Positions 32,916 to 44,770 of a stretch of DNA of 64,000 nt are shown here, in pieces. The notes beneath the pieces were generated by a model. The model saw only the letters and a program-made list of their open reading frames with translations. It made no database searches and was not told the DNA's origin. Position numbers and translations under genes: made by a program. Position 1 is the stretch's first letter. Each line of letters begins with the position of its first letter. The stretch comes from Cryptomeria japonica (taxonomy: Eukaryota > Streptophyta > Pinopsida > Cupressales > Cupressaceae), in the NCBI RefSeq assembly GCF_030272615.1, contig NC_081409.1, positions 22,754,260 to 22,818,259 of the forward strand, in the 5' to 3' direction.

Positions 32916-34625
32916 ATGGTTGAAACCCGTCTTCAAAAATCTAGGAGAGAAACTAAAGAGGCTCAAGAGTCCGCAAACATGAGTTCTTATGAGTATGACA
33001 ATGATATCTTTTTCAATTCCGATCATACTACATTACCTGACATGGATGCCTATAGAAACATTCCAAATGTTGAGAACATGGACACTACAAACAACAATGA
33101 TACACACAATGACAATATGGACAAATTTTCAGTACATTCAGCAGATGTGGAAGAATCCATTATGCATCCCTGTTTCAATCGATTGGTTGAGGAAATAATG
33201 AGGAGGGATAGACAATACTTCTTACAAATGATGGCACAAAGTGGAGCCAAGATACCTCATGACTTTGACATGTCTCAAATAATGGAAAATCGACCTTTGC
33301 AACAACCTCACTCCAACATGGATCAAAGAAGGCCTAATAGTGGAGGCACTAGAGGACCACATATGGTACCTAAATCACCATCATCTTTGTTTCAAAAACC
33401 AGAGGTCCCACACACACATGGTCAAGCATATGATACTCACCTTCGCAGACCATTATGCAAGTCTTATGCAGAGAAATATGTTCAATCACATATCAATGCC
33501 AAGGATCAACCACCAAAGCAATTGGATATTCAAAGGCATGCTCAAAATTTGGACACAAGGAAACCCCGCGTCAAATTTGGGGGCAACACATTAGAACATG
33601 ACATGCCTGTAGAGTATGGTATACATGCACAAAATAGATATGGTGTTCCTCAACATGAATCTATACCAAGTGGTCCATATACACAGCATCACTATAGACC
33701 TCCTCCATATGAACATGTGTATGATCAATATCATCCATATATGCAACATGTTCCTCCTCCAATTGGTGCCTCAAGCATGGGATATGGCCCAAGAAGTCGA
33801 TCTCCACCAAAGAGTAATTTGGAACAACAAATCAAGGACTTACAAAAGAAAATGGAGGACATAAATACACCGAAGCCAACATACACAATGAGAGACATAT
33901 GTCCTTATCCATTTGACAAGAGCATTCCAATGCCTCCTTTTCCTACACACTTTGTGACGCCTAAATTTGATAAGTATAGAGGAAAAGGGGATCCTAAGGC
34001 ACACATAAGACAATTTTTTAAAGCTTGCATTGAGGTAGCAGCAGAAGAGACATATTTGATGAGATTATTCCCACAGAGCCTAGGCAATCAAGCTATGGAA
34101 TGGTTCTCCCAACTTCCACCTGGTATTAAGTCATGGGGTGATCTAGCAGAGGCATTTATTCAACATTTCTCCTACAACATAGAGACAGACATATCAGTCA
34201 CTACTTTGTGCAATACTAAGGAAAAAGAGGGAGAGTCTTTTGCATCATTTTTACAAAGATGGAGGAATCTAGCCAGCAGATGCTCTTGTGAAATTCCACG
34301 AAAACAAATGGTAGAGATGTTCACCCAAAATGTTAACAAAGACATTGGCTATGATCTAAGGAAAGCTTGTTTGTCCACCTTCAAGGATGTCATTGAAAAA
34401 GGCTTAGCGATAGAAAAGGTCCTAATTGAACAAGGAGTCATTAAGATGTTCAAGGAAAACAAAGATGACTTTAAAGGAAAATACAAGTCAAGATTTTGGA
34501 ATAAAAACAAGAACATAGTCAATGATGGTGTTGTTGATGCCAACACAGTGCGATCCAAATTCATCTTTTTGGGATCAAGTTCTATAAGCAATCAAGTGAA
34601 TACTCAAACAACTTCTAGATCGTGA
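32916..34625 (+). pseudogene. Tat gag
   Basis: Forms the virus-like particle. I take the ATG at 32916 (MVETRLQKSRRE) as start; the frame is open further upstream but that part looks like leader. Residues 1-350 are low-complexity and rich in His, Pro, Gln and Met. The retrotransposon gag domain follows at about 350-520: PKFDKYRGKGDPKAHIRQF, YLMRLFPQSLGNQAMEWF, FIQHFSYNIETDISVTTL, GESFASFLQRWRNLASRC. A TGA at 34623 interrupts the frame, but translation continues in the same frame into a zinc-finger-like CEFHKRKGHKIGNC (34770-34811), where His replaces the second Cys. This variant is familiar in Tat-type elements. Confidence 0.88.
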
Positions 34626-36005
34626 AGGAAGTACACTCCATTGGGAGAACCACTTGAGTCAGTCTTCAAGAAGCTAGTGGCAAACAAGGTAATCACTATT
34701 CTAGATTTTCCTCCATATGAACCAAAGGTCAAACCAAATTGGTAGAATGATGATGAGTATTGCGAATTTCATAAGAGAAAGGGTCATAAGATAGGAAATT
34801 GTCATCGACTGAAGAACATCATACAAGATCTCATTGATAGAGGTGATATTGAAATTGAGGGACACTCATCCAATCAAGAACATGAAATGTTTAAGGAACC
34901 ATTCCCAAAGCATGAAAAGGGAAAAGCTAAAGCCACATATGACCAGACCAACTATACCAGAACATCCTATAACTATGATTCAACTATTAATCACATCTCG
35001 ATGGACAATTATGTCTCTACCATTATCATCAAGGACAAAAACCCTGAGAATTCTACCCAGAGACCCAAGATTGTCTTAAAAGGAATTGGATCTTCTTCCG
35101 AACCTACCTCTAAATGTAATGTCACAACCCATCGAGGTAAAATCACTTTGCAAGGTGCTCCAACTAAAAACACCACTTCTTCATCAACCAAACCTGAATA
35201 TGACCTTGTAGAACAGTTAGGGAAGACACCCGCACTCATCTCCATTCTTGAGCTCTTACGCATATCCCCCGCACATAAAGCCATTCTTGATAGAACCTTG
35301 AGAGACACTGTCGTTCCTACTGATTTGAACATGGACCAGTTTCAAGCCATGGTGAGATACCTTTCCGTTCTGCATTCACTTACATTCATAGAAGCCGATG
35401 ACGCCTCCATAAGTCAACTACATAATGCACCGCTACACGTTGAAGCCTTCATACACAAACATCGAATAAAAAGAGTCCTGATAGATGGAGGAGCAGGTCT
35501 AAACATTTGCACATTGAGCACTATTATACAATTGGGATATTCTGATAAGGTTGTGAATTCTACAAATCAAATCACCATTAAGGCATATGATGACGAAGAG
35601 CATTCATCCAAGGGCATAGTCACCTTACCTCTCAGAGTTGGGCCAGTTACAAAGGATGTGGTTTGCCAAGTCTTGGATTTAGATCTCACTTATAACATAT
35701 TACTAGGACGTCCTTGGATTCATTAAATGAGAGCAGTCCCATCCACATATCACCAATGCATTAAGTTTCCTCATAATGGAGTGGAGGTAACAATTAACGG
35801 TGATCCTAATCCATTCATATACTGCAATAACCTAAAATCAAAGACTGAAACCATCATTCCTAGTAATCGCGAAGCTATTCCTTCTTCGGCATACATTGAT
35901 CCTGAGTCATTAAAACCTTTGACATCAAAACAAGGTGAGCTTAAAGGCAAGTTTCAAGACAAAGGCATGGGGGAATACACTTTAAATCAAACCATGTACT
36001 TATGA
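34626..36005 (+). pseudogene. Tat gag C-terminus and aspartic protease
   Basis: Same frame as gag. After the CEFH..GH..NC motif and a linker comes the protease at about 35440-35726. It has VLIDGGAGLNICTLS (catalytic Asp at about 35483; DGGA in place of DTGA or DSGA), IKAYDDEEHSSKGIV, and the closing LDLTYNILLGRPWIH. The Leu-Leu-Gly-Arg-Pro-Trp ending is typical of Ty3/gypsy proteases. Point stops are at 34743, 35724 and 36003. Confidence 0.85.
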
Positions 36006-36065
36006 CAAGTCATGAGTTCCCCAAAAGAATAGGGAAGACCACATCCTAACAAGCAAGTATCCATC

Positions 36066-37142
36066 ATGATACTAAAATGGGATCCTACTACCTTTCAGAG
36101 ATGGGGTGAACTGGAAGAGGAAGATTTATACAAAATGCTTTACAAAGACAATGAAGATGACACACAAGATCACATCAATCTACCATGTGAAAAATATGGC
36201 AAAGGCTTCAAGATTCTACAAAAATTTGGGTATGATGGAAAAAGCCCTCTTGGGTTACGAAAGGAAGGCATCATTGAACCTTTACAACCTAAATTGACTT
36301 TAAAAAAGGAACGCTCGAAAGGACTTGGTTTCTTAACTTCCAAGGTCCACACCCAAAGGATAGAAGAAGCCTTACAAATCAAAGCTGCCAAAATTCAACA
36401 AGAGGATCACTATTCCAGAGATTCCAATGAATGGGAATGGGGTTCCGACAAGTCTTCCAGTGACTATGAGCTCACCGAGATATTCAAAGAGCCAGATGAA
36501 CCAACAGAAGAAGAGGAATTTTATAATAAGTTCAGAGTTGGTCAAGAAACAACCCATGAGGATTCCACATAGTCCTTGTCTCAAGGTTCTAGATTGAAAT
36601 CACATAGGATGAGAACACCTGTCCCAGAATGCGCTACTCATGATGATAATTTGGATTGGCTTGCAATCGAGACTGATGAGGAGAGTGCCATCGATGACCT
36701 CGATAATTACCTTGACATACCTGAATATAACTGCATCTTCACTCTTAGCCCCGCTAACTTCGAAGACATTAACGGCCTTCCCCTTGTTCAACACCAACTC
36801 ATTGACTGGGATCATGAAGGACCTGCACAATTTGACACATTCCAAAATGATGAAGCTTTTATTGACTATTTAGGCATACGAGATGATCTTCCTCCTGGGG
36901 ACCATAAAGTGGGATACACTATAGAACTCAACAGCATGGCATATTTTGGTGAGGGTGTCGGACCTTCCAGTTGCAAAAATGTGAAAATAAGAACAAATCA
37001 AGGGTCTTATGGTGAAAACCAAACTGTGGTGTTGTCTGACCCCAAAAAAGTAAAAAGAAACGATGTATCTGAGGGTGAAAACCTCTCTGAGGAACCCAAA
37101 GATGGAAGGCTTGACATTCTCCCAGCATCATATGAGGAATAG
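36066..37142 (+). pseudogene. Tat linker with G-patch
   Basis: Same frame. At about 36198-36340 a G-patch-like block is visible: YGKGFKILQKFGYDGKSPLG then LRKEGI, and further on KGLGF. G-patches bind RNA or stimulate helicases in cellular proteins; in Tat-type elements such a block between protease and RT recurs. Acidic linker sequence follows (SDYELTEIFKEPDEPTEEE). Stops at 36030, 36570 and 37140 break the frame. Confidence 0.75.
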
Positions 37143-37148
37143 TCATCC

Positions 37149-38432
37149 ATGTTGGTAGAGGACACTATCAAAACAAACATTGGTACAGAAGAGGTTCCAC
37201 ACAACATATTCCTGGCTCAATCATTGACAGAGTCTGAAAGGTCAAAATTCATAAGTTTCTTCAAAGAACGACAAATCAACTTTGCCTGGTCATATGCTGA
37301 TATGCCTGGATTGGATCCGGATTTGGTAATGCATCATTTGACAGTCAAACAGGGGACAAAACCAGTGAAACAGAAATTAAGAAAAATGCATCCACAAGTG
37401 GCATTACTGGTCAAAGCAGAACTTAAGAAATTATTGGATGTCGGATTCATATGCCCAATTGATTATCCTGAATGGATCTCCAGCTTAGTACCTGTCAGTA
37501 AACCAGATCGCAGCATCAGAATATGTACATATTTCAGAGACATCAATAAAGCTTGTCCAAAGGATGACTTCCCATTACCAAATATTGACTTGATTGTTGA
37601 TCTCACAGCAGGTCATGAAATGTTATCATTGATGGATGGATTCTCTGGTTATAATCAAATAAGGATCGCGCCCGACGATCAACACAAAACATCATTCACT
37701 TGTCCTTGGGGAACTTTTTGCTAGAATGTCATGCCCTTCGGGCTAAAGAATGCAGGCGCTACATATCAAAGAGCCATGACTACTATCTTTCATGATCTCA
37801 TGCACGTAACCATGGAAGATTATGTCGATGACCTCTTGGGTAAATCAATAGACAGAAATACACATTTGGACATACTTTCAGTTGTCTTTGATCGGTTGGA
37901 AAAATACAAAGTAAGATTAAACCCCAAGAAATGTGTCTTTGGAGTAACCTCCGGGAAGCTCCTAGGATTCATTGTATCCAAAAGAGGAATCGAAGCTGAT
38001 CCAACAAAAGTAAAAGCCATCTTGGAGATGCAACCACCAAGAAATATCAATCAACTTCGATCCTTACAAGGCAGACTCCAGTCCATCCGAAGATTCATAG
38101 CACAACTTGCAGATAAGTGTAATCCTTTTCAGCACCTGCTACATAAAAACATCAAATTCAAATGGGATGATAACTGTCAACAAGCTTTCCAGATGCTCAA
38201 AGATTATCTTCTAAATCCGCTAGTTTTGATGCCACCAGTTCCAAATCAACCTCTGTTACTATACATATCAACTACTTCAATAGCACTAGGGGCACTCTTA
38301 GCACAACAAATTGTTGAGGGCAAAGAAAAAGCAGTATACTATATCAGTCTTACATTGGTGGGATATGAGCTAAACTACACACCAATTGAGCGTGCATGTC
38401 TCGCTGTGGTCTTTGCTTCACAGAAATTATGA
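37149..38432 (+). pseudogene. Tat reverse transcriptase
   Basis: Copies the element's RNA into DNA. N-terminal part: FAWSYADMPGLDPDLVMHHL, KQKLRKMHPQ, then DVGFICPIDYPEWISSLVPV, ACPKDDFPLPNIDLIVD, LMDGFSGYNQI. After a TAG at 37722 the same frame continues with MPFGLKNAGATYQRAM and the active site DYVDDLLGKS (YVDD at about 37821). The thumb has NPKKCVFGVTSGKLLGFIVS. It ends in the first RNase H. Confidence 0.92.
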
Positions 38433-38640
38433 CATTACTTGCTCACTCATAAGACTAAGTTAGTTGTAAGGATCGATCCATTGAAATATCTTCTCAATAA
38501 AGAAACACTTACTGGGCAACTGGCCAAATGGGTAATGATCTTGAGTGAATTCGACATCGAGTATGTGGACAAAAAAGCAATAAAAGGAAAAGCCATTACA
38601 AATCAATTAGCATATGCTCCCATGATAGATGATGTTCCTC
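38200..38640 (+). pseudogene. Tat first RNase H, degenerate
   Basis: Follows RT in the same frame: PLLLYISTTSIALGALLAQQ replaces the DASDxAxGAVL pattern, so the first catalytic Asp is missing. Then SLTLVGYELNYTPIERACLA and, after a TGA at 38430, HYLLTHKTKLVVRIDPLKYLL and WVMILSEFDIEYVDKKAIKG. A catalytically dead first RNase H is a known Tat feature. Confidence 0.8.
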
Positions 38641-38689
38641 TAAGTTCAGAATTTTCAGATGAATCTATTTTAACAATGTCACATACAAA

Positions 38690-39185
38690 GCCATGGCAAC
38701 TGTACTTCGACGGCTCATACACACAGCATGGGGTAGGAGCTGGCATCCTCTTTATAACTCCTCAAGGGGATTCTATACCAAAATCATACCGCTTATCATT
38801 TCCTTGCACTAACAATATAGCGGAATATGAGGCTTTAACAATAGGATTACGAATTGCAGTTCAATGGAAGATCCAGGAACTTTGTGTTTTTGGGGACTCC
38901 CAACTTGTCATCCGTCAAGCAACGGATGATTACCAAATAAAAGATGAAAAATTAATGCCTTATAAACAAATGGTAGATGACCTGAAACAACATTTCACAA
39001 AGATAGACTTTGAGCAGATACCAAGAGAGCAGAATCGTGCTACAGATGCCATGGCTACAATTGCTTCATTGATTGATCTACCTCCAAATGAGACCCGCTA
39101 TGAGTTCTTAGTGGATAACCTTTTGGTTCCTTCATATGAGATCATGCCTACTGAGATGATATGTGTCGTCGATCTTGAGTCTTAG
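38690..39185 (+). pseudogene. Tat second RNase H
   Basis: WQLYFDGSYTQHGVGAGILF carries the first Asp. NIAEYEALTIGLRIA carries the Glu, VFGDSQLVIRQ the second Asp, and EQNRATDAMATIASLI the final Asp. All four catalytic acids are in place. In this lineage the second RNase H is of the archaeal-like type and is thought to replace the function of the degenerate first one. Confidence 0.88.
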
Positions 39186-39203
39186 TTATATGGTTCCATT
39201 TTC

Positions 39204-40430
39204 ATGTACCTTCGTGACAATACTCTACCTCCTGATCTATCAAATAACCAATGTCGCACTTTTATTCACCAATCCTCTCGATATGTCATCTTAGCTGATA
39301 TCCTATACCGGCGGGGTCTAGATGGCACTCTTCTTAGATGTTTAGAAAGTGACAAAGCTCAAATTGCATTACGTGAAGTGCATGAGGGGATATGTGGTCC
39401 GCATGCTAGTGGTCCTACCTTGGCCAAGAAACTCATCAGGACTGGATATTACTGGCCCAATATGGAAAAAGACTCATATCAATTTGTCAAGAAATGTAAG
39501 CAATGTCAAATTATACATGCACCAGCACAAGAACTTCACCCACTTGCATCTCCTTGGCCCTTTTGTGAGTGGGGACTCGATCTCATAGGCAAGATTCACC
39601 CTCCTTCTTCCAATGGTCATAAATTCATTATCACTGCCACAGAGTATTTTACAAAATAGATTGAAGCTATGCCTCTCACGCAAGTCACAGGAAAAAAAAT
39701 TGCTACGTTCATCCTCAACTATATCATTTGCTGATACGGTATTCCTATTTCCATTATCACTGATAACGGGCATCCCTTCAAAAATTAGGATGTTCGTGAT
39801 CTCTGTGACCGCTTCCATATTTCCCATCATTTCTCCACACCATATTACCCCCAAGGTAATTGCCGAGCTGAGGCATCTAATAAAATAATCCTTAAAATCC
39901 TAAAGAAGACAGTCGACAATGCTGGTCGTAATTGGCATATCCAGCTTAATCCTGCACTTTGGGCCTACCGCACAAGTGTTCGCACACCTACAGGAGCTAC
40001 ACCCTATTCACTTGTCTATGGCACTGAAGGCATCTTGCCTATTGAGGTCGAGCTACCCTCTTTATGGGTTTCTTTGCAAAATATCATCAGTGATGAAGAC
40101 TATAGGGTCTCTCGCTTACAAGAACTGGATCTATTGGATGAACGAAGACAAACTACTTTTAATCATCTCAAAGCTTACCAAAAATGAATGAGTCACAGCT
40201 ACAATCATAAGGTCAAGCCTCGCACATTTGAGGTAGGTGATTTGGTCCTCAGAGAAAATCCCAAAAATCAGCAAGACAGAGAGAAGAAGGGCAAGTTTGA
40301 ACCAAACTGGCTCGGTCCCTACATTATTACAACAGCATATGGATCTGGTGCATATCAGCTCTCAACTACAGAGGGTGAACCTTTGGAGGATCCTATCAAT
40401 AGCATGCACCTTCGCAGGTTTTACACATAG
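39204..40430 (+). pseudogene. Tat integrase
   Basis: HHCC zinc-binding part: HEGICGPHASGPTLAKKLI, GYYWPNMEKD, CKQCQI. Core: CEWGLDLIGKIHPPSSNGHK (first Asp), ISIITDNGHPFKN (second Asp), YYPQGNCRAEASNKIIL (Glu). C-terminal GPY/F-type module: FEPNWLGPYIITTAYGSGAY, ending NSMHLRRFYT at the stop (40430). Stops at 39657, 39735, 39789 and 40185 are all in one unbroken frame. Confidence 0.9.
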
Positions 40431-42163
40431 CTCTTCGGAATATCCTAATTCAAAAATACAAAAAAATAAAAAATTTCAAAAATACAAAAAAAAATTATAA
40501 AACAAAAAAAATCGCTACTTGGTGAAAACCTGGCAAACATGCGCCCTGGGCAAGTACCATGGTGAAATAATTTTGTCCAACGGTGAAAACCACTTCAGTG
40601 GCAACCTGGGCAAGTACCATGGTGAAAACTGGGTCACCAGCGCCATGTGTAGAGACCTTGCTCCTCCCTCCTTCAGGATTCATTTTCATCCTTTCACTTT
40701 GCACACACTCACAACCAATTCATCCAGAATAAACTTACCCATTCCCATCATGGCTTGTTATTGATCTACCTAAGATTGGTTATCCATTCATAATAACCAT
40801 CCCTTTCCATCCATAATAAATCAGATCCTATCTGTGGCTAAGGCAAATCCTACGTCTAGTGATGGGTGTGGAACTGAGAACATCACATGTTTCGAGGAGT
40901 ACAGTTTCTTCCAGCTTCCTTTAGTCTATCCGCACACAATCTGCAATAAAGCAACATTTGCATCATAGATCCACAATAAAGTTTTGTCTTCTTCGCAATA
41001 AAGTATTAGTTTCATGGATTCAGTCAGTTTCTGATGAGACACAGCAGCAACAATGGGCTTCAACAAATCAAATATTTCAACAGACTCAGACAACATTATG
41101 GTTCACTGCTATCTATCCTTTCTGTGAAAGTAAACATTGTGACCACAATCAAATAAGACTTATACAAGTGACAAGAGACACTAAACTTGAGGGCTACAGT
41201 GGATGTTGGTGTCGAGTCTTGGTTTTCTTTTGATTTCATCTTTTTTGGTGACATGTCTTTTAGCTTTTCTGGGATGTCTCTGACTAGAGATTCTATCTCC
41301 AGGATGTCTTTGACTAGAAAGGCGAGGATGGGGTATCATCACCTATTTGTATTTGCTGTCTGTGGATTGTCTTTTAGTAATGCTATGACTTGTCCAAGGA
41401 TATGAGGACACTGAGAGTCAAGTGTGAACTAGGGCATTCCTTGTTTGTGACTATCTTATCTCCATGCAAATTGGTACAATGACTTTCTGGGTCAAACATA
41501 TGCCTCGATTGTCATAACCTACTTGCCATAATAAAGCTCAATGATGATAACGCACAAGAAGCTCTTTCACTTTCATATCTTTTGTCTTCCATCCCCCTTT
41601 CTTGATTGACCTCCATAGTCCTTCTCGAGTCCGCGTAGCCTGCTATAACATGACTGAGTATAATGACACACCAAAAACATTTGTGTTTCATGTAGTTGCA
41701 CCTGCATTACCACATATAAGCATTTCATACATACATATAGATATCACAATTGCATCACATCCTGCACACAACACATATTGGCACAATTTACATTTGCATT
41801 ATCATATTCATCTACATTACATACATTCACATTTTGCATCATGCATACATATATAAAACATAAAAGAACAAAAATACCGCATTGCATCATATACATATTT
41901 GCATCCACATCATAAACATCATATAAGAACATCTCATCATATAGGTATACGTGCATATAGCTGCTGCAAAGATGAATCATCTCATATATATAATCATAAA
42001 GTGTCATGATACAATGATGTCAAAATCATATGGCTACAAAAGCACCTACAGGTGTCTACATCATCATACAAAAATGGTATAATACTGATACATAGGGAGC
42101 CCTCTATGGCTATGATGAACTCCCTACCTCGGAGCCGCCTGGCCTCGACGGAATCTGAGCCCC
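40431..42163. other. Tat 3' region, no ORF
   Basis: I see no coding region. At 40520-40632 a repeated unit built on GCAAGTACCATGGTGAAA occurs at about 40550 and 40610. Part of 41690-42010 is low-complexity, rich in CAT and CATA words. Confidence 0.5.
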
Positions 42164-44070
42164 TTAAGGACCTACCCTAGGATCATCCCTCCTGTCTCCT
42201 CTATCTGGTGGTGGTGGAGGACCCATAACCCCACCACTCGATGCCTGTCTCCTCTGGCTCCCTCCCATAGTTGTCACTGTATGTGATAGTCTATGGAAGC
42301 TCCTCACCCGCTGATTTGCTGGCACTACACCATAATAGAGATCCCACCAGTAGGCAATCTCCTCCCTTGCCCGCAGGACATAAGCATATCCTACCCCTGT
42401 GTCCTCTGCTGCCTGTCTCCCGACCCTCAGTGTTGTCTTAGCCTCTATATAACACTGAATAGCCTGATCCCGCTCCCGTTCAGTATCTCTGAGCCTCCTC
42501 CTGAGCCGATCCCTCTCCCTCTCCAACTCCTAGATCTCATCTGCCTGTCCCTGGTAGATCTCCCTCATCTCTATCAGCTCATCCTCCTCTGCATTAGCCC
42601 CCTCCGCCTCTGCTTGTGGCTCCCCCTATATGGATGCCTGCCCCTGTGCCTGTGCCTATACCTGTCCTAGTGCCTGTACTGGCACCTGTCCCTGTATCTG
42701 TCCCTATCCCTGTACCTGTACCTGTCTGGGACCCTGTGCTGCTGGCACCTGTAGTGGCAATCCACTGCAACCCCTCACCACTCGAGTCTGTCTCTCCTCT
42801 CCACCCTCCCTCCATGGTGCAACCCTCCTCTCTCCAACTGCTCCCCTCCTCCTCTGTCGACCTCTGCCCCCATCACCTCCACCATCATCATCATCCCCAC
42901 CACCGTCTCCATCTAAGGCCTCTCTCAGATCCATCAGGCGTGGGAATGGATGCTCTGCCCAGTATGCTGTGTACTCGGCATCCATGTCAGCATCCTCAAT
43001 CTCTGGCCACATGTCCCAAGGTAGTGGCATCATCTCTACCAGCTGCATAATAGCCTGATCATATGATAACAGGGGCCCAAACTGCGCCTGATCTCTCATA
43101 GTCTATGCATACATGCCTGAGCCCTGTGGCATCCTCTAGATCCTACCAAACTGCTTGCCAACCCTATCCACTAGCTGCCTCTCCAGCACATAGGGCATCC
43201 GCCCAATCAAATACCTGCTCTCGAAAGTGTAGGGAAGCTCAACGACATCATCCTCCCACTGCTCGCATCCCAGATATGGCCTCCATATGACCACATCAAT
43301 ATCATCTATCACCCGTCACCAGTGCTCCAACCTGCCAATCCGTGGTTGCAACGTGATCATATCATACAAGTGAACAAAACTGCATCCGTGACCCCTGCCT
43401 CTAAAGTGTATCGGCCTCATCACTGGCAAATGCTCATAAGCCCACACCTGCAGCAATGTCACCCCGCAGCCCAATCCAACTGATCTGTGGTATGCAAACT
43501 GATGCAGCTCATAGTAGAGGTGTGCCAGCACACATGGTCCCCAGACATATCTGGTGTGCTATGTCACCAGTGTCTCCAATGCTCCTCCCCAACCTACAGC
43601 CAACCCCCATGTTGCCCTATCTGGACATAAGAACCCACTGATCACTCCTCCTACCACTACTGGCAGCGCTAGCCCTGTAGCTATCATCGTATCCCACACC
43701 ACATGTCCAGCCCTAATCTCTAGTCCTGGGTCCTGGAACACTCATCTCAGGGCCTCCCTATCTCCATCTTAATCATATGGGATCATCTCCCCATTGATCG
43801 GTATCTGCAGGATCCTGTATACATCCTCAAGGGTGACTGTCATCTCACCCATCGGCAAATGAAAAGTACATGTCTCAGAGTGCCATCTCTCCGCCAGCGC
43901 AGTCAATAGTCCCATGTTCGCTTGAAACTCAGGCACATATAGAACATGTCTCAATCCCATAGCCTCGATAGCAGCTCGCTCCTCGGTTGTCAGCTCAGGT
44001 CACAATCTCTAAGTAGACGGGAATCTCTCCCGTGACTCCAGCTTAGGCAAATACTCTTGCAGTCAAGCAA
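42164..44070 (-). pseudogene. Antisense plant mobile domain (PMD) ORF of the Tat element
   Basis: A single minus-strand frame of about 635 codons with roughly ten point stops and no frameshift. The N-terminal half matches the plant mobile domain (aminotransferase-like PMD, as in MAIN/MAIL1 and PP7-long-form proteins): LTTEERAAIEAMGLRHVLYV, LLTALAERWHSETCTFHLP, GEMTVTLEDVYRILQIPING, and LAHLYYELHQFAYHRSVGL with GCGVTLLQVWAYEHLPV. The C-terminal half has a Gly/Asp-rich, Gln/Val/Gly-rich low-complexity part (about 42600-42900) and a coiled coil LERERDRLRRRLRDTERERD before the end at 42164. PMD proteins act in silencing and gene expression in plants. The start codon is not clear; the frame opens around 44070, just beside a tandem repeat. 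Confidence 0.8.
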
Positions 44071-44089
44071 ATCAATCATGTCAGTTATA

Positions 44090-44375
44090 GTGGCATTCAC
44101 TGTTCATCACAAAATGCTACTTTTTTATCTAGATGCATATGGCTATCTATCCTAGTGACACTCACTTTTCATCACAAAGTGTTGCTTCTATCCTAGTGGT
44201 ACTCCCTGTTCATCACAAAGTACTACATGTGTGGCACTCACTGTTCATCACAAAGTGTTGCTCACATTTGCACTCCCTGTTCATGACAAAGTGCTACTCA
44301 TATTCTAGTACTCCCTGTTCATCACAAAGTACTCTATCTTGGTACTCACTGTTCATCACAAAGTGCCTTGATCTA
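44090..44375. repeat. Tandem repeat upstream of the PMD ORF
   Basis: About seven copies of a 25-55 bp unit built on CTGTTCATCACAAAGTGCT, near 44099, 44167, 44207, 44241, 44278, 44317 and 44349. Spacing varies. It lies in what would be the 5' leader of the antisense gene. Confidence 0.85.
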
Positions 44376-44499
44376 ATCTAGTCTTCCCTAGAGGACCTGC
44401 TTGAGTGTATCCTCTCAGCAGCTTATCCAATCGACAACATATGTTCATCACAGAACTGCCGATTTGACCTAGAAGATAAAACTTCACACTTTTTAAACA

Positions 44500-44770
44500 A
44501 AAACGCGCTTACCTGACATAAACACGCTTGAAGACTGCATAGACGCGCCTAAAAAACACAGACATTCCTGACCAACACAGACGTGCCTATGCTCTGCACA
44601 GACGCGCCTGGGTGACATAGACGTTCCTTCTTGGCACAGACGCACCTGCCCATCACAAACGCGGCCGCATTTGACACAGAGGCAGTTTCAAACACAGACG
44701 CGCCTGGCACAAACACAAACCCGCCTCGCGAGCATAGATGCGCTTGGCACCAACGCAGACGTGCCTAGAT
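44500..44770 (-). repeat. Cluster 3 of the CGCGTCTGTGT motif, antisense side
   Basis: On the plus strand it reads ACACAGACGCG and variants (CACAGACGTG, ATAGACGCG, CACAAACGCG), about 13-15 copies spaced 15-30 bp. On the minus strand, in the sense of the PMD ORF, each is the same motif as clusters 1 and 2. It sits about 430-700 bp upstream of the PMD frame. Confidence 0.85.

Noticed and set aside
42293-43290. Several long plus-strand open stretches rich in Pro, Val and Cys
   Set aside because: They are antisense shadows of the PMD ORF, whose domain motifs are on the minus strand.
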